Below, piece after piece: positions 34,395 to 43,523 of a stretch of DNA of 64,000 nt (within the stretch, counting starts at the first letter, position 1; each line of letters begins with the position of its first letter). The notes below the pieces were generated by a model. It ran no database searches, was not told where the DNA came from, and was given only the letters and a program-made list of their open reading frames with translations. The DNA comes from Kitasatospora viridis. GTDB taxonomy: Bacteria; Actinomycetota; Actinomycetes; Streptomycetales; Streptomycetaceae. The translations under genes were made by a program, and so were the position numbers. The stretch lies in assembly GCF_007829815.1 (NCBI RefSeq), contig NZ_VIWT01000005.1:248001-312000 (forward strand), read 5' to 3'.

Positions 34395-35333
34395 TCAGCT
34401 CCCGGCGGCCGAGCCGATGGCGGGCGGCGTCGGGGCGTCACCGGACAGGGCGGTGCCGATCGTCGCCTTCCAGAGCTTGGCCCACTCGCCGTCCGACTCG
34501 ATCAGCTTCAGCCAGTTGTTCACGAAGGCCTTCATGTCGGGCGAGCTCAGCGGCACGCCGATGCCGTACGGCTCGTCGGTGAACGGCTGGCCGACCACCT
34601 TGACGTTCTTGTCCCGGGCCGCGTCGCCGAGCAGCAGTGCCTGGTCCAGCACGTAGGCGTCGGTGCGGCCCTGCTCGACGGCCTGCTGGCACTCGGCGTT
34701 GGTCTGGAAGAGCACCACCGTGGCCTTCGGCGCGAACTGCTTGATGTCGTTGGCGGCGGTCGAACTCGTCTCGGTGCAGACCGACTTGCCGTTCAGGTCG
34801 GCGGCCGTGGTGATGCTGTGGTCGGTGGACTTGACCAGGATCGCGTCGCCGGAGGAGTAGTACGGGCCGGCGAAGCCGACCTTCTGGGCGCGGGCCTGGG
34901 TGATGGTGTAGGTGGCGATCACCGAGTCCACCGTGCCGTTCTGCAGCAGCACTTCACGGGTCGTCACGTCCACCTGCACCCGGTTGGTGCTCGGGCGGCC
35001 GATGATGTACTTGGCGAGCATGTCGGCCAGGCCCGCGTCGAAGCCGGTCACCTTGCCGCTCACCGGGTCCTTGAGCGCGAACAGCGCGGCCGCGTCGGTG
35101 CCGCCGACGTTCAGGGTGCCGCGGGCCCGGATCTTCGCCATCAGGCTGCCGGCCGGGATGTCCGCGGCGGCGGCCACCGGCGCGGCGTCGATCACCTGCT
35201 GGTAACTGTCCCCGGAGGCACCGGGTTTGGGTGGCAGCTGCTCGGAGTTGGAGCTGCTGCACGCGGTCAGGCCGGCCGCGACCGTCATGGTCAGCAGCAG
35301 CGCCGGAACGGCCAGGGCGGAGCGTGTGGTCAT
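34395..35333 (-). CDS. gluB: Glutamate-type ABC transporter substrate-binding lipoprotein (GluB-like)
   Basis: A 312-residue periplasmic-type binding protein anchored as a lipoprotein. The signal peptide ends in the lipobox TACSSS (LTAC, Cys near residue 25). A family-3 solute-binding domain follows: RARGTLNVGGTDAAALFALKDPVSGKVTGFDAGLADMLAKYI, then YTITQARAQKVGFAGPYYSSGDAILV and the C-terminal DEPYGIGVPLSSPDMKAFVNNWL. The ATG at 35333 has GGAGA upstream. A GACGG-rich repeat fills the 75-bp gap to gluA. Exact ligand (glutamate, aspartate, other) is inferred from gene order. Confidence 0.92.
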   Translation of the reverse strand: MTTRSALAVPALLLTMTVAAGLTACSSSNSEQLPPKPGASGDSYQQVIDAAPVAAAADIPAGSLMAKIRARGTLNVGGTDAAALFALKDPVSGKVTGFDAGLADMLAKYIIGRPSTNRVQVDVTTREVLLQNGTVDSVIATYTITQARAQKVGFAGPYYSSGDAILVKSTDHSITTAADLNGKSVCTETSSTAANDIKQFAPKATVVLFQTNAECQQAVEQGRTDAYVLDQALLLGDAARDKNVKVVGQPFTDEPYGIGVPLSSPDMKAFVNNWLKLIESDGEWAKLWKATIGTALSGDAPTPPAIGSAAGS

Positions 35334-35407
35334 GCGCGGGTCTCCTTGCAGACGGGGCGGACGGGCGGACGAGGCGGACGGGACAGACGGGCCGGACGGG
35401 CCGGCCG

Positions 35408-36175
35408 TCAGTGCCGCAGGATCCTGGCCAGGAAGTCGCGGGCGCGGTCGGACTCCGGTCGGTCGAAGAAGGCCTCGGGCGGCGCGGTCTCCAGGATCCG
35501 GCCCTGGTCCATGAACGCCACCCGGTCGGCGGCGCGGCGGGCGAACCCCATCTCGTGCGTCACCACGAGCATGGTCATGCCCTCGGCCGCGAGTTCGGTC
35601 ATCACCTCCAGCACCTCGCCGATCATCTCGGGGTCCAGCGCGGAGGTCGGCTCGTCGAACAGGATCAGCCGGGGGTCCATCGCCAGCGCCCGGGCGATCG
35701 CGACGCGCTGCTGCTGCCCGCCGGAGAGCTGGGCCGGGTGGGCGTCGGCCTTGTCGGCCAGCCCGACCCGGTCGAGCAGCTCCAACGCGCGGGCCCGGGC
35801 CCGGTCGGGCGCCAGCCGGCGCACCCGGACCGGCGCGAGGGTGATGTTGTCCAGCACGGTCCGGTGCCCGAACAGGTTGAACGACTGGAACACCATGCCG
35901 ACCTGGGCGCGCAGCCGGGCCAGCTCGCGGCCCTCGGCGGGCAGCGGGGTGCCGTCCAGCACGATCTCGCCGGAGTCGACGGTCTCCAGCCGGTTCACGC
36001 ACCGGCAGAGCGTCGACTTGCCCGACCCGGAGGGGCCGAGCAGCACCACCACCTCGCCCGCGGCCACGTCGAGGTCGACGTCGCGCAGCACGTGCGCCTG
36101 CCCGTAGCGCTTGTTGACCCCCCTGAGCTGCAGCAGCGCGTCCGCGCGGGCCGCGCTGCCTGGACCACTCGCCAC
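35408..36175 (-). CDS. gluA: Glutamate-type ABC transporter ATPase (GluA-like)
   Basis: About 255 residues. Walker A GPSGSGKST, Q-loop MVFQSFNLF, signature LSGGQQQR, Walker B LILFDEPTSALD and switch VVTHEM are all present; FNLF(x)H is typical of polar amino acid importers. I prefer the GTG at 36175, 5 nt after GAGG, over the GTG two codons upstream, which overlaps that site. First gene of the operon gluA-gluB-gluC-gluD. It energises the importer at the inner face of the membrane. Confidence 0.93.
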   Translation of the reverse strand: MASGPGSAARADALLQLRGVNKRYGQAHVLRDVDLDVAAGEVVVLLGPSGSGKSTLCRCVNRLETVDSGEIVLDGTPLPAEGRELARLRAQVGMVFQSFNLFGHRTVLDNITLAPVRVRRLAPDRARARALELLDRVGLADKADAHPAQLSGGQQQRVAIARALAMDPRLILFDEPTSALDPEMIGEVLEVMTELAAEGMTMLVVTHEMGFARRAADRVAFMDQGRILETAPPEAFFDRPESDRARDFLARILRH

Positions 36176-36302
36176 CGACACCTCGCACGCCGTCTCGATC
36201 CCGACGGCCCGCGATCCGCGGGCCGGACCGGGTACCTACCCACAACAGGCATGTGCCAAGGCGAAGATGACAGACCGTTATGTTCTGGAAGTCGCGGGTC
36301 GG

Positions 36303-38939
36303 TCAGGTCAGCAGCTCGACGTAGCCGTCGCTCCCGTGCACCCGGATCCGCTGCCCGTCCCGGATCAGCCGGGTGGCCCCCGCCACGCCCACCACCGCGG
36401 GCAGGCCGTACTCCCGGGCGATCACCGCGCCGTGGGTCATCGGCCCGCCCACCTCCGTCACCAGGCCGGCGACCGCGACGAACAGCGGCGACCAGCTGGG
36501 GTCGGTGAACGGCGTGACCAGGATGTCGCCCGCCGCCAGATCGGCCTGCGCCAGGTCGAGGACGACCCGGGCCCGTCCCTCCACCGTCCCGGCGGAGACC
36601 GGGACGCCGACCAGGGCGCCGGCCGGCGCGTCCGCCCGCCGGTAGGCGCCGGACAGCGCCAGGCCGTCCGAGGTGAGCACCCGGGGCGGGGTGAGCGCGT
36701 GGTACGAGCGGAACGCCTCCTTGCGCCGCGCGACCAGCCCGGCGTCCACCCGCCGGGTGCGCGCGGCCTCGTGGAACTCCTGGAAGGTGAGGTGGAAGAC
36801 GTCCTCCCGGTCGGCGAGCACCCCGGCCGCCACCAGGCGGTCGGCCTCCGCCAGCAGCGCCCGCTTGTACACCTGGTAGCGGCTGATGATGCCGTACTTC
36901 GGGTACTCCCGGTACCCGATGAAGGTGCGGACCCGGTCGATCACCCGCTTGGTCTCGGCCGCCTTGGCCTCCCCGTCCGGCAGGGCCCGCAGGCGGGAGA
37001 GCACCTCCTGCTCCTTCGCCAGCGCCTTGCGCCGCCCCTGCTCGAAGCGTTGCGCGGCGGCGCCCGGCTCGAAGTTGCGGACGTTGTCGAGGATCACCGG
37101 TACCAGGGTGGCGGGGCGCTCGCGCCAGCGCGGCCTGGTGATGTCGATCTCGCCGACGCAGCGCATGCCGTAGCGCTCCAGGTAGGACTCGACGGCCGCG
37201 CGCGCCGCGGGCCCGCCCGGGAGGCCGGCCAGCTCGTCCAGGAAGTCTCCGGTCGGGGAGCCTGCTTCTGCGAGCTCCCCGTCCGCGACGTTGCGCAGGA
37301 ACGCCACCACCTCGGGCAGCGGCCGGATCACGTCGGCGACGTCGAGCAGCGCCAGCCCCATCTCGGAGGTGACGTTGCCGGGGGCGGAGAGCGTGAGGGT
37401 GTCGGCCGCGTTCTTCTCGCCGAGCCACTCCCGCAGCTGGTCGTTGAGCCACCAGGTGCTCTCCATGCCCGCCATGATCGCCTGGATGCTCACCGGGTCG
37501 CCGAGCACCCGCCGGTGCTCCTCGAAGGCCTCCAGCAGGAAGTCGAACAGGGCCGGCCCGCTCTTGGCCTGGATGTCGCGCTCCAGGGCGGCGATGGACG
37601 CCCGGCTGCGCTCGACCAGGGCGGTGACGACGGCCGGATCGGTCTCCAGCGGTGCGCGCGCACCGCCCGGCGGCGGTCCGGCGGGCGCCGACTGCGGGAT
37701 CTGTGGGAGGAGCGGGACGAAGTCCTCGCGTTCGAGGATGGTCTCCAGGGCGTCCCGCACCAGCGGGTCGCCCCGGCCCTGGATCTCCAGCAGGGCGGCC
37801 CGGCTCGCGGGCGCGGCCAGCCGCGCGGTGACGTCGACGAACAGCCGCCCGCCCGCCTCGTGCATCGCCACCATGGCGGTCAGCTGCCACATCGACAGCC
37901 CCAGCGCCCGCATCGGATCGGTCATCATCTGCCCGTGGCCGACCGAGACGTAGACGCGGTTCTCCCGGTCGGCGCGCTCGGGCACGGGGAACAGCGTGGT
38001 GATCGGCCGGCTCTGGACGATCCGGAAGCCGTCCTCGGCCAGGCACCACTCGATGTCCTGCGGCCGGCCGAAGTGCGCCTCGATCCGCCGCCCGAGCTCC
38101 ACCAGCCGCACCGCCTCCCGGTCCGTCAGCGCCGGCTGCTCCCGCAGCCACTGATCGACCGTCACCTCCCCGGTGCCACCGGTGGGCAGGGCCCGCACGG
38201 CGCGCTCCTTGGCGGCGACCGTCCGGCTGACCACCTCGCCGTCCCGCACCGCGAACCGGTCCGGGTCCAGCAGCCCGGAGACCAGCGCCTCGGCGAGGCC
38301 GAGCCCGGCGTCCACGGTGGCGAGCATCCGGTCGCCGGTGACCGGGTCGGCCGTGAACAGCACGCCGGACGCGCGGGGGAGCACCAGCCGCTGCACCACC
38401 ACGGCCATCCGCACCGCGCGGTCGTCGAGGCCGGCCCGGCGGCGGTAGCCCACCGCCCGCTCGGTGAACAGCGAGGCCCAGCACCGGCTGACGTGCCGCA
38501 GCACCGCCGCCGGCCCCGTGACGTTCAGGTAGCTGTCCTGCTGGCCGGCGAAGGAGGCCGTCGGCAGGTCCTCGGCGGTCGCGCTGGACCGCACGGCGCA
38601 CGGGGTGCCGTCGCCGAGCCGGGCGAGCGCGCCGGTGACCTGTGCCGCGAGCTCGGCCGGGACGGGGAGCTCCTCGACGGTGCGGCGGACCCGTGCGCTG
38701 AGCGTGCGGATCGCCTCCCGGTCCTGCGGGTCGGTGCGGGACAGCCGGTCGAGCTGCTCGTCGAGCGCGGGCGCCTGCGCCACGACCAGCCGGAAGGCGT
38801 CGGTGGTCACGCAGAAGCCGTCCGGCACCCGGACGCCCTCGATCCGCGTCAGCTCGCCCAACTGCGCGCCCTTGCCGCCGACGAGGGCGACCTGCGTCCC
38901 GTCGACCTCCTGGAGGTCCACCACGTACTGCTCGACCAT
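36303..38939 (-). CDS. rph: Rifampin phosphotransferase
   Basis: An 878-residue enzyme starting at the ATG at 38939 with GGAAGAAG upstream. Domain order fits rifampin phosphotransferases: an ATP-grasp N-terminal domain (LVGGKGAQLGELTRI; AVRSSATAEDLPTASFAGQQDSYLNV), a central rifamycin-binding region (LREWLGEKNAADTLTLSAPGNVTSEMGLALLDVADVIRP) and a C-terminal swivelling His domain (TEVGGPMTHGAVIAREYGLPAVVGV, catalytic His near residue 832). It transfers the beta-phosphate of ATP to a rifamycin hydroxyl, releasing AMP and phosphate. PEP synthase is an alternative, but length and the central motifs favour Rph. A matching regulatory palindrome lies upstream. Confidence 0.93.
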   Translation of the reverse strand: MVEQYVVDLQEVDGTQVALVGGKGAQLGELTRIEGVRVPDGFCVTTDAFRLVVAQAPALDEQLDRLSRTDPQDREAIRTLSARVRRTVEELPVPAELAAQVTGALARLGDGTPCAVRSSATAEDLPTASFAGQQDSYLNVTGPAAVLRHVSRCWASLFTERAVGYRRRAGLDDRAVRMAVVVQRLVLPRASGVLFTADPVTGDRMLATVDAGLGLAEALVSGLLDPDRFAVRDGEVVSRTVAAKERAVRALPTGGTGEVTVDQWLREQPALTDREAVRLVELGRRIEAHFGRPQDIEWCLAEDGFRIVQSRPITTLFPVPERADRENRVYVSVGHGQMMTDPMRALGLSMWQLTAMVAMHEAGGRLFVDVTARLAAPASRAALLEIQGRGDPLVRDALETILEREDFVPLLPQIPQSAPAGPPPGGARAPLETDPAVVTALVERSRASIAALERDIQAKSGPALFDFLLEAFEEHRRVLGDPVSIQAIMAGMESTWWLNDQLREWLGEKNAADTLTLSAPGNVTSEMGLALLDVADVIRPLPEVVAFLRNVADGELAEAGSPTGDFLDELAGLPGGPAARAAVESYLERYGMRCVGEIDITRPRWRERPATLVPVILDNVRNFEPGAAAQRFEQGRRKALAKEQEVLSRLRALPDGEAKAAETKRVIDRVRTFIGYREYPKYGIISRYQVYKRALLAEADRLVAAGVLADREDVFHLTFQEFHEAARTRRVDAGLVARRKEAFRSYHALTPPRVLTSDGLALSGAYRRADAPAGALVGVPVSAGTVEGRARVVLDLAQADLAAGDILVTPFTDPSWSPLFVAVAGLVTEVGGPMTHGAVIAREYGLPAVVGVAGATRLIRDGQRIRVHGSDGYVELLT

Positions 38940-39010
38940 CGCGACTTCTTCCGCTCTTTCCGCTGTCACCGCAGGCTGGAGGGCCTAGGCCGACGATAAT
39001 GCGACGTGAC

Positions 39011-39032
39011 GGGGGTCTTGTGGCAAGCCCCC
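39011..39032 (-). promoter_or_regulatory. Rifamycin-associated element (RAE)-like palindrome upstream of rph
   Basis: GGGG-T-CTTG-TGG-CAAG-CCCC is an imperfect palindrome about 70 bp before the rph start. It matches the form of the ~19-bp RAE found upstream of rifamycin-inactivation genes in actinomycetes. On the minus strand it sits 10 bp before CATTAT (39001-38996), a likely -10, so it covers the -35 position. Confidence 0.75.
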
Positions 39033-39262
39033 CGGTGCGCTATAGGTTGAGAGTGGCAGGGAGCCGGTTCTCCTTGCCTTGTTTTTTGCGCCGAACCGAG
39101 CGACTGATAAGCGCAGGTGTTCGGTTCCGATCGCAAGTCGGGTGTGGACGCGGGCCCGCCGAACCGTGCATGCTCGACTACATGTTCGGGAACGCGAGTG
39201 CGAAGAGTGGGGGCCGGCAGCCGGCCCGGTTGCTCGCCTGCCCGCGGTTGTCCCCCGCGCCG

Positions 39263-39328
39263 ATGCCGCTGCTGACCTGTCGTCGCATCGTCGACTTCGG
39301 TCTGATCGTCTCGGCCAGCTGTCGCTGA
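39263..39328 (+). CDS. Cysteine-containing leader peptide of a sulfur-related gene
   Basis: A 21-residue ORF too short for standard gene calling. It starts MPLLTCRRIVDF and ends SASCR. This fits the R-R-x-V-D...S-A-x-C-R pattern of short putative leader peptides placed before sulfur-assimilation genes in Streptomyces. Cys codons at positions 6 and 20 could let ribosome stalling report cysteine supply. It lies about 305 bp before the SfnB-like gene, on the same strand. The intervening region (39329-39633) is GC-rich with repeated CCGGTCCG and could form alternative structures. Confidence 0.7.
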   Translation: MPLLTCRRIVDFGLIVSASCR

Positions 39329-39633
39329 GCCGACGCCCGCGCCGCCCGTCGGCCGGTCCGTAGGACCGGCCCGGGGTCCGTTCCCCGGCCCACCGGTCCG
39401 CCGGCGCCACCCGGCCGCGAACCGGGCCGGTGCCGTGCCGCCCGGTCCGAACCGGCCGGGGCCACCCGCCGACCGGCCGTCCACCCTGCGCTGACGCCCC
39501 ACCAGGCCGACTCGCGCCCGAGCCGAAGTACCGCCGAGCCGATCCCCACCGGGCTCGCACCGGGCCGCCCCGCGGCCCGACCCACGTGCCACGGAGCCGA
39601 CGAGTTGACCAACCACGACCTCAAGGAACCGCC
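39329..39633 (+). other. Long leader between leader peptide and SfnB-like gene
   Basis: About 305 nt without a credible gene. It is rich in CCGGCC/GGTCCG words that can pair in several ways, and ends with AAGGAACC before the next ATG. A cysteine-dependent attenuator would have to act here; I cannot draw one unambiguous terminator. Confidence 0.35.
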
Positions 39634-40839
39634 ATGACCAGCCCACCCAGCACCGTCGCCGCGCCCGCCGAGGGCGGGCTCCAGCTGCCGAAGCCCCAGC
39701 TCGACCGCCTGGACGAGATCACCGAGGCGCTGGCGAAGACTGCCGCGCACTACGACCGGACCGGTGAGTTCCCCCACGCGGCGATCCAACTCCTGCACGA
39801 CGCCGGTCTGTTGACCGCGACGGTGGGCGCGGAGTGGGGCGGGCCCGGGGTCGGCTTCACCGACCTGGCCCGGATCCTGCTGGCGCTGGGCCGGGGCGAC
39901 ACCTCGGTGGCCCTGATCGCCTGCATGACGCTGGTGCCGCACGCGCTGCAGGGCGGCCGGCCCTGGCCCGAGGCGCTCTACCGCCGGATCCTGGCCGAGT
40001 CGACCCAGGGCCCGACGCTGCTGAACCACGCCCGGGCCGAGCCCGACACCGGCCGGGGCGGCGGCACGGTGGCCCGGCGCACCGCCAACGGGTGGGCGAT
40101 CACCGGCCGCAAGCGCTTCGTGACCGGCGCCGAGGGGCTGAGCTACTTCCTGCTCTGGGCCACCACCGACGAGGCGGTGCCGCAGACGGCCATCTTCGTC
40201 GTGCCCGGCGGCTCGCCCGGGATCGAGATCCTGCCGACCTGGCGCCAGTTGGGCATGCGGTCCACGGTCAGCCACGAGGTGGTGTTCACCGACGTCGAGG
40301 TCGGGCCCGAGGAGCTGATCCGGTTCGACGGACCGCTCCAGTCCACCGGACGGCCCTCCGGCCCGGAGGCGGACCCGGACCACGCCAACTCGGTGCTGCT
40401 GATCTCGGCCGGCCTCTACCTGGGCGCGGCGCGGGCGGCCCAGGACTTCGTGCTGCACACCGGCGTCACCAAGGTGCCCACCCACCTCGGCCGGCCGATC
40501 GCCACCGGCGAGCGGTTCCGCCACGTGCTCGGCGAGATCGAGGTGCTGCTGTCCACCGCCGAGCAGCTCGTGCTCGGGATCGCGGGCCGGCTGGACCGGG
40601 GCGAACTGGTCACGGCCAACGAGGCGTTGTCCGCGAAGGTGGCGGTGATCCGCGACCTGACCCGGGCGGTCGAGCTGGCCGTGCGGTTGCTGGGCAGCGG
40701 GGCGCTCTCCCAGGACAACCCGCTGGAGCGGATCTTCCGGGACGTGCAGGCGGCCGGGGTGCACGCCCCGCAGGAGGACTCGGCGCTGCTCGGCATCGGC
40801 ACGGCCAGGCTGAACGACTACCTGCGCCAGTTCGAGTGA
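39634..40839 (+). CDS. Acyl-CoA dehydrogenase-like flavoprotein, SfnB-type
   Basis: A 401-residue flavoprotein of the acyl-CoA dehydrogenase fold. The N-terminal helical domain contains LLTATVGAEWGGPGVGFTDLARILLALGRGDTSVALI. The middle beta domain contains ITGRKRFVTGAEGLSYFLLWATT. The C-terminal helical domain includes LGSGALSQDNPLERIFRDVQAAGVHAPQEDSALLGIGTARL. The C-terminal pattern resembles SfnB and related monooxygenases used in organosulfur acquisition rather than beta-oxidation enzymes. The upstream Cys-containing leader and nearby LysR and ABC genes support a sulfur role. Substrate unknown. Confidence 0.78.
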   Translation: MTSPPSTVAAPAEGGLQLPKPQLDRLDEITEALAKTAAHYDRTGEFPHAAIQLLHDAGLLTATVGAEWGGPGVGFTDLARILLALGRGDTSVALIACMTLVPHALQGGRPWPEALYRRILAESTQGPTLLNHARAEPDTGRGGGTVARRTANGWAITGRKRFVTGAEGLSYFLLWATTDEAVPQTAIFVVPGGSPGIEILPTWRQLGMRSTVSHEVVFTDVEVGPEELIRFDGPLQSTGRPSGPEADPDHANSVLLISAGLYLGAARAAQDFVLHTGVTKVPTHLGRPIATGERFRHVLGEIEVLLSTAEQLVLGIAGRLDRGELVTANEALSAKVAVIRDLTRAVELAVRLLGSGALSQDNPLERIFRDVQAAGVHAPQEDSALLGIGTARLNDYLRQFE

Positions 40840-40861
40840 CGGTCGATCACCTGATGTGACG

Positions 40862-41737
40862 TCAGGCCGCCCGGTCTGCCCGATCGGGCAGACCCAGCGA
40901 GTCCAGCGCGGTGCGCAGTGCCCGGGTCAACGGCCAGGGCGCTCCCGGCCGGTGGCGCAGGTAGAGGCGCTCCGGTGGCACCTCGGGCAGCTCGCCGATC
41001 CGGACCAGTCCGGCCGGCAGCGGCCCGTGGTCGGCGAGCAGGGAGATCCCCAGCCCCGCGCGCACCGCGCTGACCACGCCGGTGAACTGGGCGGCCTCGG
41101 CGATCACGGTGACGGTGCGTCCGGCGCCCTCCAGGGCGGCGGTCGCGCGGTCGCGCAGCACGCAGGGCCCGTCGATGGCGACCAGCGGGATCGGCGCCGT
41201 CCGGTCGGGCACCCGCCACTCGGGAGCCGCGAACCAGGACAGCCGCACCTCGCCGGCCTGGACGCTCTGCCGGTGGCCGGGGTTGCCGATGAACACGGCG
41301 GCGTCCACCGTGCCGCGGTCGATCGCCTCGTGCAGTGCGGTGCTGCGGTCGAGTCGGAAGCGGACGGCCTGGCCGGGGCACTCGGTGCCGAGCGTGCGGC
41401 TGATCACCGGCAGCAGGCCCTCGGCGGCGTGCTCGGTGGTGCCGATCAGGTAGCCGGGGTGGTCGGTCTCGGCGAGGCCGAGCCGCACCAGCGCCTCGTC
41501 GTGCGCGGCGAGCACCCGGCGGGCCTCGGTGACGGCGACCTCGCCGTCGCTGGTGAACCGGATGCCGCGGCCGTGGCGCTCCACCAGCGGCCGCCCGATG
41601 ATCCGCTCCAGCCGCCGGACGTGCTGGCTGACGGCGGATTGGGAGATGTCCAACGCGCCCGCGGCGCGGTGGAATCCGCCGTTCTCGGCTATCGCGACCA
41701 TGCTGCGCAGTACGGCGATGTCCAGGGTTCTCGTCAC
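40862..41737 (-). CDS. LysR-family transcriptional regulator
   Basis: A 291-residue LysR regulator. The N-terminal HTH reads LRSMVAIAENGGFHRAAGALDISQSAVSQHVRRLERIIGRPLVERHGRG. A type-2 periplasmic-binding-like effector domain follows (residues ~95-280). The GTG start overlaps GGAAGG. It is convergent with the SfnB-like gene and divergent from the peptide-type ABC operon with a 136-bp gap, the usual LysR target arrangement. It probably controls that ABC operon in response to a small ligand. Confidence 0.92.
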   Translation of the reverse strand: MTRTLDIAVLRSMVAIAENGGFHRAAGALDISQSAVSQHVRRLERIIGRPLVERHGRGIRFTSDGEVAVTEARRVLAAHDEALVRLGLAETDHPGYLIGTTEHAAEGLLPVISRTLGTECPGQAVRFRLDRSTALHEAIDRGTVDAAVFIGNPGHRQSVQAGEVRLSWFAAPEWRVPDRTAPIPLVAIDGPCVLRDRATAALEGAGRTVTVIAEAAQFTGVVSAVRAGLGISLLADHGPLPAGLVRIGELPEVPPERLYLRHRPGAPWPLTRALRTALDSLGLPDRADRAA

Positions 41738-41873
41738 CTTCCGAGCCTAACAGCGTTCCAGCTCAGCGGGGTTGGCCCGGCACGGCCGCTCGTCGGCGGC
41801 GACACGAAGACGCAATGCGCGGAAACAGAAGCACGTGGAAAACAGAAACACCAGTCGGATAGGAACAGTACTC

Positions 41874-43523
41874 ATGCGCGTATTCAGACCCGGCCTCGCC
41901 CGGGTCCTCGCCTCCGCCGTCGCCGGCCCCCTGCTGCTCGCCGGTTGCGGCGGCCAGGGCGGCGCCACCGCGGTCGCGGGCAAACCGGTCGCGGGCGGCA
42001 CCCTGACGTATGCGGTGGACACCGAGCCGGTCTCCTGGGACCCGCACGTCTCCACCCAGGACCTGACCGCCGAGTTGCAGCGGCAGGTGCTGGACTCGCT
42101 GGTCTCCGAGGACGCCGAGGGGAAGTTCCACCCCTGGCTGGCGACCTCCTGGGAGGCGGCGCCGGACCTGAAGAGCTTCACCTTCCACCTGCGCAAGGAC
42201 GTCAAGTTCCAGGACGGCACGCCGTTCGACGGGACGGCGGTGAAGGCGAACTTCGACAGCATCGTGGCCAAGCAGACCAAGTCGCAGTACGCGGCGAGCC
42301 TGTTGGGCTCGTACACCGGGACGGAGGTGCTGGACCCGTACACGGTGCGGGTGGACTTCGGCACCCCGTCGGCGCCGTTCCTCCAGGCGGCCAGCACCAC
42401 CTACCTGGGCTTCTACTCGCCCAAGGCGCTGGCCGGCGACACCTCGAAGCTGGGGCAGGGCGGGCCGGCGGACGTCGGCACCGGCCCGTTCAAGTTCGTC
42501 AGCTACAGCAAGGGTCAGGAGGCGGTGTTCGAGAAGAACCCCGACTACGACTGGGCGCCCGCCACGGCGGCGCACACCGGCCCCGCGCACCTGGACAAGA
42601 TCGTGGTGCGGTTCCTGCCCGACGCCTCGGTGCGGGTGGGCGCGCTGAACAGCGGTCAGGTGCAGGTGGCCAAGGCGGTGCCGCCGCAGAACGTGGCGGC
42701 GGTGAAGGCGAACCCGGCGGTGAAACTGCTCGGCCAGTCCGAGCCGGGCGGCAACTACAACCTGTGGCTGAACGGTTCGCTGGCGCCGCTGGACGACCAG
42801 CGGGTGCGGCAGGCCGTCCAGCGCGGCATCGACCTCGACCTGGACGTCAAGACCGTCGAGTTCGGCCAGTTCCCGCGCGCCTGGAGCCCGATCTCGGCGA
42901 CCACCCCCGGCTACGACAAGGCGCTGGAGAACTCCTGGCCCTACGACCAGAACCTGTCCAACCAGCTGCTGGACCAGGCCGGTTGGACCGCCCGTGACGC
43001 CGAGGGCTACCGCACCAAGGACGGGCACCGGCTGAGCCTGCAGTGGCCGCAGCTGTCGGCGAACGCCACCCAGCAGAACCGCGACATCCTCGGCCAGGCG
43101 ATCCAGGCCGACCTGAAGAAGATCGGCGTGGAGGTGGTCCGCCCCTCGCTGGACGTCGGCGCCTACTCGACCCTGGTGTACGGCGGCAAGGCGAACATCG
43201 TCGACCTGTCCTGGACCCGGTTCGAGCCGGACGTGCTCTGGCAGTTCCTCAACTCGGCCGACGCGCCGGCCAAGGGCGGCATCAACGCGACCTTCCTGCC
43301 CGACCAGCAGCTCGACGACCTCACCAACCAGGGCCGGGCCACGCTGGACCCGACGGTGCGTCAGCAGGTCTACCAGAAGGCCCAGGCGCGGGCCATCGAC
43401 CTGGCCGTGGTGGTGCCGGTGTACACCCCGGTCGCCCTGACCGGCGTCTCGACGAAGGTCGGCGGACTCGGCTACGACTCCGACACCTGGCTGGACTTCT
43501 ACGACGCCTGGCGGACGCCGTGA
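41874..43523 (+). CDS. ABC transporter substrate-binding lipoprotein (family 5)
   Basis: A 549-residue solute-binding protein of the peptide/nickel (SBP_bac_5) family. The ATG at 41874 follows AGGAAC and gives a lipoprotein signal with lipobox LLLAGCGG. The mature protein has GGTLTYAVDTEPVSWDPH near the N-terminus, FHLRKDVKFQDGTPFDGTAVKANFDS and DVGTGPFKFVSYSKGQEAVFEKNPDY, all typical. The longer frame upstream starts at a poor site. It captures a peptide, sulfur compound or other oligomeric nutrient for the downstream permeases. A 15-codon ORF (41816-41863) lies before it without clear support. Confidence 0.93.
   Translation: MRVFRPGLARVLASAVAGPLLLAGCGGQGGATAVAGKPVAGGTLTYAVDTEPVSWDPHVSTQDLTAELQRQVLDSLVSEDAEGKFHPWLATSWEAAPDLKSFTFHLRKDVKFQDGTPFDGTAVKANFDSIVAKQTKSQYAASLLGSYTGTEVLDPYTVRVDFGTPSAPFLQAASTTYLGFYSPKALAGDTSKLGQGGPADVGTGPFKFVSYSKGQEAVFEKNPDYDWAPATAAHTGPAHLDKIVVRFLPDASVRVGALNSGQVQVAKAVPPQNVAAVKANPAVKLLGQSEPGGNYNLWLNGSLAPLDDQRVRQAVQRGIDLDLDVKTVEFGQFPRAWSPISATTPGYDKALENSWPYDQNLSNQLLDQAGWTARDAEGYRTKDGHRLSLQWPQLSANATQQNRDILGQAIQADLKKIGVEVVRPSLDVGAYSTLVYGGKANIVDLSWTRFEPDVLWQFLNSADAPAKGGINATFLPDQQLDDLTNQGRATLDPTVRQQVYQKAQARAIDLAVVVPVYTPVALTGVSTKVGGLGYDSDTWLDFYDAWRTP

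Noticed and set aside
34395..36245. A 616-codon frame covering gluB and gluA
   Set aside because: Only the gluB part makes sense; the rest is Arg/Gly-rich shadow of gluA. A signal peptide and GGAGA fix the gluB start at 35333.
36303..38939. Phosphoenolpyruvate synthase
   Set aside because: The central region and length match rifampin phosphotransferase, and an RAE-like palindrome lies upstream.
41816..41863. A 15-codon leader peptide before the ABC binding protein
   Set aside because: No ribosome site or known leader pattern; it could be chance.
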